Source of the DNA: Sporisorium sorghi
Lineage: Eukaryota; Basidiomycota; Ustilaginomycetes; Ustilaginales; Ustilaginaceae
NCBI GenBank assembly: GCA_023212695.1
Contig: JALCCG010000300.1
Coordinates: 1 to 25,187 of the forward strand
DNA: 25,187 bases
Direction: 5' to 3'
Below the pieces are notes generated by a model. The model saw only the letters and a program-made list of their open reading frames with translations, was not told the origin of the DNA and ran no database searches. The position numbers and the translations under genes are program-made. Shown in pieces: positions 15,782 to 25,187 of the stretch; positions within the stretch are counted from its first letter, which is position 1; every line of letters begins with the position of its first letter.

Positions 15782-17551
15782 TCAATGATCGATATCCTCC
15801 CACGCACGACCAACGGTATGCTTGAGATCCTCCTCAGTCAGCTGTTTCGTCGCTGAAAAGTAGCCAGCTTGGATCTTGGCGTCGATCTCGACCCTCGAGT
15901 CAGCCGGGATCAGCTCCTCGGGTAGCTCGTACCTGTTCTTGATCTTGATGCCGCTATTGACGGCGGCGTCGTGCTTCATGTTGCTCATCGAGATCCAATT
16001 CGTGATGTGGGTGGCGCCCAACCAATGCAACACATCCGGCATGAGTGCCTGGAAGCGCATATCCTTCACGCCCGCGATATTCTCGGTGCGCTTGAAGTAG
16101 TTGCTCGCCGAGTCCGTGCCTCTCTTGCGCGCGTTGTAGACGAGGTACTTGGTCACCTCTCCGAGCGCGCGGCCTTCTTTGCGGAAGTAGATCACCGCGC
16201 CCGCGCCGCCCCTCTGCGCCGTCTTGATGCACTCCTCGATGCCGAACAGCAGGTAGGGGCGGCAGGTGCAGATGTCGCTGCCGAACACGTCCGAGCCGTT
16301 GCACTCGTCGTGGATGCGCACGGTGACTTCCTTGGTCGGATCGCGCAGGTCTTCCGGCCGGCCGAAGATGTACACGGTCAAGCCGGAGATGGGCGGGAGG
16401 AAGACCTTCAGATCGTGCCGCGTGAGCAGCTCGGGGTAGGATCCACCCGTGTCCTCGAAGATCGCTCGGCGCAGCGCGCCCTCCGTGACACCCAGGCGCT
16501 CGGCTACGCCGGGGAGGTACCACACCGGGTCGACCGCGGCCTTGCTCACGCTCACCTCGCAGCCCGGATCCACGTCCTCCGCCACGCCCGGCAACCGGAT
16601 ACTCTTGACGACGATCTTGCCGTCAATCGGGAACACGCCCGCCTGCTGCGCCCGGTCCAGCTCAGGCATCTTGATGTGCGCCTTGGTCAGCGACGCCGTC
16701 GGCCTGATATCCACCCCGGCCTCAAACTCGCCCCGGAACACCTGTGACGCCAGGTGCCCCCACGGATCCATGGCGACGATCTTGGACGGGTCGAACCACG
16801 ACGGGTTCGGCGGGATATCGAACGGCGGCTCCGTGTTGGTGTAGTCCGGGCGGTGGTTGGGGTTGAGCTGGCCCATAGCGATGGCGAGCGAGCGGTAGAC
16901 CGAGTAGCTGCCCCCGTAGGCGCCGATAGCGTTGCGCACGCGGATCGAGTTCGGATGCCTGCTAGCCACGACGGGCCCGCGCTGCTTAGCGTCTGGTGCG
17001 GCCCATTGGAGGGGCAGCGGCTTGATGCCCACCTGCCCCGGGTAGGTCGTCAGGATGACGCGGGACGAGTAGTAGCCCGCGGTCGAGCTCGTCGTCGCTG
17101 CGGCCAGCGAGGGAGACGCACCGCCATTGACGGGGGGCAGCGACTTCTTCGCCCCGAGCTCAGGCGTCTCTGCGGGACTCGGCCCGTTGGTCTGCGGCAA
17201 CCCACCCAACGGATGCGCAGGAGGCCCCAGCGGCTGCGCCGGCGGCGACGTGCCAAACGCAAAATCAGCTGGCTGCGAGGGCGAGAAGCTGTGTGCACCC
17301 AAAGCGGTGAAGCCGGTGGCACTCTGTCGACGCGCGTGCGACGAGGGCGAGGGCAGCGTGGTTGCGTTCTGCAGTGCGTCGACCTGTTTTTGAGCAAAAG
17401 AGGGAGAGTGAGTGGATCTGGGTCCCAGGGTGTGACGGTTTAGGGGCGGAATGTAACGTACCTTGGCCTCGAGGTGCGAGTTCTTGACCTTGAGCTCGGT
17501 GAGCTCGTCGAGGATGCGCGAGAGGATCTGGTCGGTGGATGAGGAGGTCAT
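15782..17551 (-). CDS. urc1: GTP cyclohydrolase II-like protein, Urc1 type (uracil catabolism), one intron
   Basis: Exons 17551-17462 and 17383-15782 give 563 aa. The N-terminus (about 8-36) becomes a continuous leucine-containing coiled coil once the 78-nt intron is removed, then a Pro/Ser-rich linker to about 130. Residues about 135-375 match the N-terminal domain of long fungal GTP cyclohydrolase II-like proteins (DPWGH at 236-240). The C-terminal GCH II domain has zinc ligands C391, C402 and C404 with the spacing of E. coli RibA, YFRKEGRALGE (429-439), and a D471-x-R473 pair equivalent to the catalytic Asp/Arg. The TNNP motif of riboflavin enzymes is replaced by SMSNMK (495-500). This favours Urc1, which is needed for uracil degradation in Lachancea kluyveri, over riboflavin Rib1; the exact reaction is unsettled. 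The start is ATG 17551 (CAACATGACC). No other URC gene was recognised here. Confidence 0.85.
   Translation of the reverse strand: MTSSSTDQILSRILDELTELKVKNSHLEAKVRYIPPLNRHTLGPRSTHSPSFAQKQVDALQNATTLPSPSSHARRQSATGFTALGAHSFSPSQPADFAFGTSPPAQPLGPPAHPLGGLPQTNGPSPAETPELGAKKSLPPVNGGASPSLAAATTSSTAGYYSSRVILTTYPGQVGIKPLPLQWAAPDAKQRGPVVASRHPNSIRVRNAIGAYGGSYSVYRSLAIAMGQLNPNHRPDYTNTEPPFDIPPNPSWFDPSKIVAMDPWGHLASQVFRGEFEAGVDIRPTASLTKAHIKMPELDRAQQAGVFPIDGKIVVKSIRLPGVAEDVDPGCEVSVSKAAVDPVWYLPGVAERLGVTEGALRRAIFEDTGGSYPELLTRHDLKVFLPPISGLTVYIFGRPEDLRDPTKEVTVRIHDECNGSDVFGSDICTCRPYLLFGIEECIKTAQRGGAGAVIYFRKEGRALGEVTKYLVYNARKRGTDSASNYFKRTENIAGVKDMRFQALMPDVLHWLGATHITNWISMSNMKHDAAVNSGIKIKNRYELPEELIPADSRVEIDAKIQAGYFSATKQLTEEDLKHTVGRAWEDIDH
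17384..17461 (-). other. Intron 1 of urc1 (78 nt, 3n, stop-free)
   Basis: GTACGT donor and AACAG acceptor on the minus strand; phase 0, after codon 30. The frame reads through with no stop, adding 26 residues. Splicing is favoured because it joins two halves of a heptad-like coiled coil (LEAK to VDALQ) and removes a Pro/His-rich insert. Confidence 0.8.
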
Positions 17552-17740
17552 GTTGCGAGGATGTGCTCCGTTGGAGAAGGTGGTGAGGGGAGGGAAGGGA
17601 AGGGTGAAGAGCTCTTGAGCTGCGTGCGTGCGAGCGTACGATGCACGAGGTGAGTCCAGTCGAGAATCCGTGAAGCGAAAGTCGAGGGTGACGGTGACGA
17701 TGACGGGAGACTCGAAGTCCAACCTTGAGAAAGGTGAACG

Positions 17741-17748
17741 CTTATATG
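17741..17748 (-). promoter_or_regulatory. Putative TATA box of urc1
   Basis: CATATAAG on the minus strand, about 190 nt upstream of ATG 17551. A good sequence match, but a rather long distance unless the leader is about 150 nt. Confidence 0.4.
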
Positions 17749-17942
17749 AAGGAAGTCAAGGAAGAGAAGAGCAGATAGTGACGAGGCTAAGACGGATGGT
17801 CGGCAAGAGTCACTCACTCGGCGGTCTCCGTATCGTCTCGAGCTGAGCTTGTCAGCGACACAACAAGAGAACAGCAGAGAGGACATGCCGTGACAAGCTA
17901 GCTTAGCTCTCCCTTGACTCCGCATCGAAGGGGCGCGAGTGT

Positions 17943-17945
<3 letters not shown>

Positions 17946-17976
<31 letters not shown>
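17946..17976 (+). repeat. (TC)n / (GA)n microsatellite upstream of urc1
   Basis: About 15 TC units (GA on the urc1 sense strand), 395-425 nt upstream of the urc1 ATG, followed on the sense strand by a short CA run. Arf1 has a similar GA tract. Confidence 0.9.
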
Positions 17977-17980
<4 letters not shown>

Positions 17981-18076
17981 ACTGGATTCGGCATTGCAGG
18001 GCAAGTCAACGTGCGCGCACAGGACAACTCTGTGCCAAAAAGAGTGGAGTAAGTTAAGATAAGCGCTGCGCTGCGC

Positions 18077-18077
<1 letters not shown>

Positions 18078-18110
<33 letters not shown>
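18078..18110 (+). repeat. (CTG)11 microsatellite
   Basis: Eleven CTG units (CAG on the urc1 sense strand), about 530-560 nt upstream of the urc1 ATG. Non-coding by my reading. The CAG/CTG type is prone to hairpins and length change. Confidence 0.9.
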
Positions 18111-18113
<3 letters not shown>

Positions 18114-19020
18114 GCACGCGACAGCGAGAGATTTCGAAAATTGCGCGGCTCGAGCGAGGCGGACAGAGTGCGCCAATTCCGAGCTTCCGCTCTCTCTCTC
18201 TCCCTCTGGCCCCACCTTCTCACACGGCTTCGACTCGAATTTACCGATAGTCGGTTCACCTCTTCCCAAGGTTGTGATGGAACACAAAGCACTCTCCAAG
18301 ATCCGGACGAGATGCGAGAGCTTGTCTGCTGATGTCTGTCCGCCAACTAAGCGCAACGACCGCTGCCTGTTGCCCTTCCCATCGGCTGATCAGGAACGCT
18401 TCGATCGACTCACAGGCTGATAAGAGATGCCTAGGCGTACCGCAAGAAGATTCTTTGCCTACCATTGTCTTCCACCAAAGCCGAAGAGCCGTACAGCGTT
18501 GTACCACAGCCCCGATACGCTCGAGCTCACAGCTCCGAAGTAGATCGTCGGCACAACAAGGCCCGATCCTGCACTTGCGGTCGTTGTGTACATTCGTCGT
18601 CGCAAGTCGCCACTAGCTATCCTGCTTCATGTCCGCCATTACACTCTGTGCTCAACATCCCACTCGTTTCCTGCCACCAACAAACCGAGCTTTCGCGAAG
18701 TCGCACATCGTTCACTCTATACGCCACAAAGACGCCGACACTCTAGCCAACAAGAAAAGCGTTCTGATTCGGTGATATTGCGCAGCGGTCAAAGGCGAAC
18801 AAGAGTCTGAGAAGGGGTGAATATCCACATTTTCACTCCTGCGCCTTGAGGCTTACACAGCTACATGCTCGCTGTGTGATTCGAGCATCGGCAGCAGGAG
18901 ATGATGGTGACGACGATGATGATGATGATTTGACGATCTAGGTTCGTTCAAAACGCGGCATGGCTCTTGCACTTTGCCAAGCACCATGCCCGCGTCGAGA
19001 CTCTCTCAGGCCTCTCCCGT
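18111..19020. other. Intergenic region between urc1 and arf1, no gene recognised
   Basis: About 0.9 kb that should hold the distal urc1 promoter and the arf1 3' UTR. Open frames reach about 94 codons on the plus strand but have no recognisable domain. A GAT/GAC-rich stretch lies at 18901-18932. No tRNA or transposon sign. Confidence 0.5.
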
Positions 19021-22425
<3,405 letters not shown>

Positions 22426-22458
22426 CCCCCTCCCCTCCCCTCCCCTCCCCTCCCCTCC
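22426..22458 (+). repeat. CCCCT tandem tract: G-quadruplex/i-motif candidate
   Basis: C5 followed by five C4 runs, each separated by a single T, then TCC. The complementary (minus) strand has six G4-5 runs with one-base loops, an unusually strong G-quadruplex pattern. It lies about 245-277 nt upstream of the ATG of the 543-aa gene, on the template strand of that gene. Confidence 0.9.
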
Positions 22459-22702
22459 ACCTTCCCTGTCCCTTTCCCCCTGCTCTGCCATCAATGCCCC
22501 CCCTAGCAGCTTCGTATACTCTTATCCAGCTTATCTTCTTATTCCCACACGCTCTTTGATCCGGTGGCCCATACCAACTATCGTCTGTCTCTTCCATTCA
22601 CGCTCACAAAGCAGTCGTCACAACACGTTTGACCTTCTCGAGGAAGAACTCTAATCACTAGCCACTATCTGCAGCTCAACACCAGCTTACTGCTTCAAAG
22701 GA

Positions 22703-24334
22703 ATGTCGTCCTTCTCTGCGAATCGCCAGGGCCGCCCGAGGCCTTTCAACATCATCTTTGGACGCAGACGATCGGACGACAAGTCGATGCCTTCGCCTTC
22801 GTTCAACAGCTCCATGTCGCTTGGCAACGTCGAAGATGTGTTTTGCGACTCGTCCAGATCTGTCGATCGGCTTCGACATCACTACCTTGCAATGCCGTCG
22901 ACTCCGTCCACGCTTTGTGGTGGCAGCTCACCTGGCACGCGCATGGAGCGGCTTCCGAGTCTCACGGATCTGTTCCATCGTGACATCCTTTCGCCGCCCA
23001 GCAGCGGTATCCTGGCCTTGAGCTCGGCGCGATCCGACCAGGGAGGAGAGCGCATGCAGCGCAACGGGTCCATGTCGTCCGTCGCCTCGGGACGCAGCCG
23101 CCAGTGGATTGCGCCTTTTCATCACGACTGCCGAGCAAGCTCGATCGGTCCTCCTGCTACACCGCTGTCTCCATTCTTCACCCACCCGAGCGCAGTACCG
23201 CTCGTATCACCTACGACTGTGTCTCCTGATCGGCGGTCCGACACGGTGGTCGGCTACAGCGACGGTCAACAGACTCCACGAGCCTCGCCCATGCCCGAGT
23301 ACGACTTTTCAGTGCGGTCACACCGCGACGAGAGTTCTCCCGTCTGCCCGGGAGCGCCTCTGATCGGTGTCCAGAACCGTGGCCATTTCGAAAGCCAGAC
23401 ATGGCAGCATCAACGTGAAGCTGCGTCGTTGGGATCCTTCGAGGGCGTGCCGTATCGCAGCTCGTATGGAAGGAGCAGCACGCATGCCGAGCTCTCGGCA
23501 GAAGTGCTCGCTGCCGAGAGAGCGAAAATGGCCAAGCTGGATGCCGAGATGCCCAAGGCTGCTGGACTGAGTGGCCTCGGCATCTACATGGACGAGGAGA
23601 AGATCCAGTCGCCCTTCAGGAAGGTGTCTAGGACTGTTTCGGAACGAGCGCCACCAGAGGGAGTCTCTCCACCGAGCTGCCAGGTAGGAGGAATCGAGCA
23701 CACAGGTCTGACGCCCATGGTCAAAGCATCGAAAGTGTGCGATCCGTCTAGCACGCCAACACGATCCAAAGCGAAAAGGTCGCCCAATTCAACCAAGACG
23801 CTTTCGTCGGAGAAGGCCGGCAAAACAAAACCGAGCCCTTCCGAGACGGCTGCAAAGAAGAAGATCGAAGCCGTCAAAACGCCGCTGACCAAGTCGAGAC
23901 CCATGTTCCGTCTTGACACTGGATCAGGCAAGAAAACCTCAAAGCCGAAAGGGCATAAGATGAGTCCCAATGCATCGCCGTGGGGCGTGTTCGGAGCCAA
24001 GGATGGATGGAAGCCGCTCGCACCGCCGAATGTATCTCGAGCGATCGCTGAGGCGAACAAGCTGGTGCTGGAGACGGCGTCGTCCAACGTTGACGCGGCT
24101 CTGACGCCGAGCAAGACATGGCCGACGAGCAAGAGGCAGGCTATGGGCGCACCTGATGCCTCGAGTCCGTCCAAGCGCTCTCGCATGACCGAGGCACGAG
24201 TGGCAGCGTCTTGTCCGTACAAGGAGAATGCTGCTCCTTCGCTGAGAGCAATGTCTCCGTCGAAGCGTGCACACATGCTTTCGCCATCTTACCGCAACTC
24301 TCCCACCGCCTTGCCCCTGTCTACCATTCGTTGA
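22703..24334 (+). CDS. Unrecognised 543-aa protein with CDK-type sites and a KEN box
   Basis: No named family recognised. The protein is Ser/Pro-rich with basic patches (about 341-423) and one helix-like region around 259-287 (SAEVLAAERAKMAKLDAEM). Six full CDK consensus sites (S/T-P-x-K/R) are visible at S174, S303, T351, T468, S488 and S518, plus many minimal S/T-P sites. A KEN box (K507-E508-N509, in PYKENAAPS) lies close to the C-terminus, between two SPSKR motifs (488-492 and 518-522). This combination is typical of proteins phosphorylated by CDK and destroyed by APC/C-Cdh1, so a cell-cycle role is a reasonable inference but not shown. SKR/AKR clusters could serve as nuclear signals. The start is ATG 22703 (GGAATGTCG); the N-terminal FNIIFGRRRSD looks ordered. 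No intron seen. A G-rich tract lies upstream. Confidence 0.75.
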   Translation: MSSFSANRQGRPRPFNIIFGRRRSDDKSMPSPSFNSSMSLGNVEDVFCDSSRSVDRLRHHYLAMPSTPSTLCGGSSPGTRMERLPSLTDLFHRDILSPPSSGILALSSARSDQGGERMQRNGSMSSVASGRSRQWIAPFHHDCRASSIGPPATPLSPFFTHPSAVPLVSPTTVSPDRRSDTVVGYSDGQQTPRASPMPEYDFSVRSHRDESSPVCPGAPLIGVQNRGHFESQTWQHQREAASLGSFEGVPYRSSYGRSSTHAELSAEVLAAERAKMAKLDAEMPKAAGLSGLGIYMDEEKIQSPFRKVSRTVSERAPPEGVSPPSCQVGGIEHTGLTPMVKASKVCDPSSTPTRSKAKRSPNSTKTLSSEKAGKTKPSPSETAAKKKIEAVKTPLTKSRPMFRLDTGSGKKTSKPKGHKMSPNASPWGVFGAKDGWKPLAPPNVSRAIAEANKLVLETASSNVDAALTPSKTWPTSKRQAMGAPDASSPSKRSRMTEARVAASCPYKENAAPSLRAMSPSKRAHMLSPSYRNSPTALPLSTIR

Positions 24335-25113
24335 ACGCAAGCTCTGTGGCTCTGTAATTTCAGCCTGGATCCTTTGCAATTCGAAACGAACGGCTGTAAT
24401 GAAGCCTTGCCTCCGTGCGCGTTAACGTGACTCTGTAAATATCACTTGTGCCTTCTCCGAAGAGAGCAAGGATGACGATGATGACGACTGTCGACGAAAG
24501 AGTGGTCTTGCTGCTTTCTTGGCTGTGATTTCTCGGAACGGATCGCGACGCCGATTTCGCCGATTTGGTGAGTGAGATGTGACGTTTTGAGAAAAAAGCA
24601 AAAAATCGTGATTTTTGACAGCTGCAACGCGATGTGTGTGTTGGTCTGGCCGAGACGCGTCCGCTCCCGCGTCTTTCTCTTTAGTCACACGAGAGAGCCC
24701 GACATGCTGCCGAGTGCTTGTACAGCAAGCAAGCATCGCCGAACGGACATGAGAGGATGGCTTGGCATGGACATTGCTCTCGGTTGACGTAAATGACGTT
24801 GTATGCTGCTTCTCGTTGGCGAAGACAGCTGCTCTGTGAAATTGGTCCACACTGTGGCCAAACGGTCTCGTTGGCTTTAGGCTTAGATGCAACGAGTGGC
24901 TCAGCAGATGAGCTCTGAGCATGGCAGATGTTGACTCGCATTCTTTCAAACACAGCATCGAGAGTGTGACGATCTAGAGAGATGGCGTCGGATGAATGAA
25001 TGCTCTTGACTGACAAGTCTCTTGATCGAATGAGATCCAAGCGTGGTGCGAGTACGAAAATCAAAAATTTCGAGGCACCAGCGCGAGTCTCTGAGAAAGC
25101 GCAGCTGCAAGCG

Positions 25114-25114
<1 letters not shown>
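24335..25114. other. 3' flank of the 543-aa gene, no gene recognised
   Basis: About 780 bp. A minus-strand frame of 178 codons (24422-24958) has no recognisable domain. The stretch includes GAT/GAC-rich sequence (24471-24490), a small A/T palindrome and an ACGCGT (24655-24660). Probably the terminator of the upstream gene and the start of the next intergenic region. Confidence 0.45.
24601..24616. repeat. Perfect inverted repeat AAAAATC-GT-GATTTTT
   Basis: 7-bp arms with a 2-bp spacer. The TCGTGA core resembles short A/T palindromes that I recall as common in smut-fungus intergenic DNA. It could be a protein-binding site or simply a frequent genomic word. Confidence 0.75.

Positions 25115-25187
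<73 letters not shown>
25115..25187 (+). repeat. Poly-T run (T73) at the right end
   Basis: 73 consecutive T to the last base of the window. With the runs at 61-104, 11832-11874 and 12016-12063, it marks a contig end or gap edge in every case. Confidence 0.95.

Noticed and set aside
17548..18117. 189-codon minus-strand frame covering the urc1 leader
   Set aside because: Consists of translated CAG and GA microsatellites plus the pyrimidine-rich urc1 leader; it ends just after the true urc1 ATG in another frame.

Overview
The window looks like a contig or scaffold piece from a basidiomycete fungus, most likely a smut or related yeast (Ustilaginomycotina). This assignment is an inference. It rests on compact GC-rich DNA, mostly intronless long genes, short GT..AG introns, Ser/Pro-rich low-complexity proteins, and the mix of conserved eukaryotic genes (ARF1 GTPase, tRNA-His guanylyltransferase, a fungal ferric reductase, a Urc1-type GTP cyclohydrolase II homologue). 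No rRNA, tRNA, transposase, CRISPR array or phage gene was recognised.

Layout. Bases 1-104 are a degenerate contig end with a T44 run. A ferric reductase (520-2373, +) converges on thg1 (2442-3488, -) across only 68 bp. Upstream of thg1 on the same strand is an unrecognised 306-aa protein with a CxC/CxxxC putative zinc motif (3803-4723, -). A 2.5-kb non-coding stretch follows, then a 631-aa PH-like, Ser-rich protein (7214-9109, -). A 3.5-kb divergent intergenic region, which contains a 10-N gap and three T-rich tracts, separates it from a 945-aa repeat-motif protein (12619-15456, +). That gene converges on the urc1-like gene (15782-17551, -, one intron). Next come arf1 (19021-20049, -, three introns), a 2.6-kb intergenic region, and a 543-aa protein rich in CDK-type sites with a KEN box (22703-24334, +). 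The window ends in a T73 run.

The genes do not form an obvious pathway cluster; they look like ordinary chromosomal neighbours (iron reduction, tRNA maturation, pyrimidine catabolism, vesicle traffic, and four proteins of unknown function).

The most notable signal is in arf1. All three introns are phase 1, have lengths divisible by three (270, 114 and 99 nt) and contain no in-frame stop, and both internal exons are 93 nt. Any pattern of intron retention or exon skipping therefore keeps the frame. The single urc1 intron (78 nt) is also 3n and stop-free. Other points of interest are a six-run G-quadruplex-forming tract upstream of the KEN-box gene, a K-x3-hydrophobic-[LF]-G motif occurring four times in the 945-aa protein, and T-runs at both contig ends and beside the gap that look like assembly artefacts.
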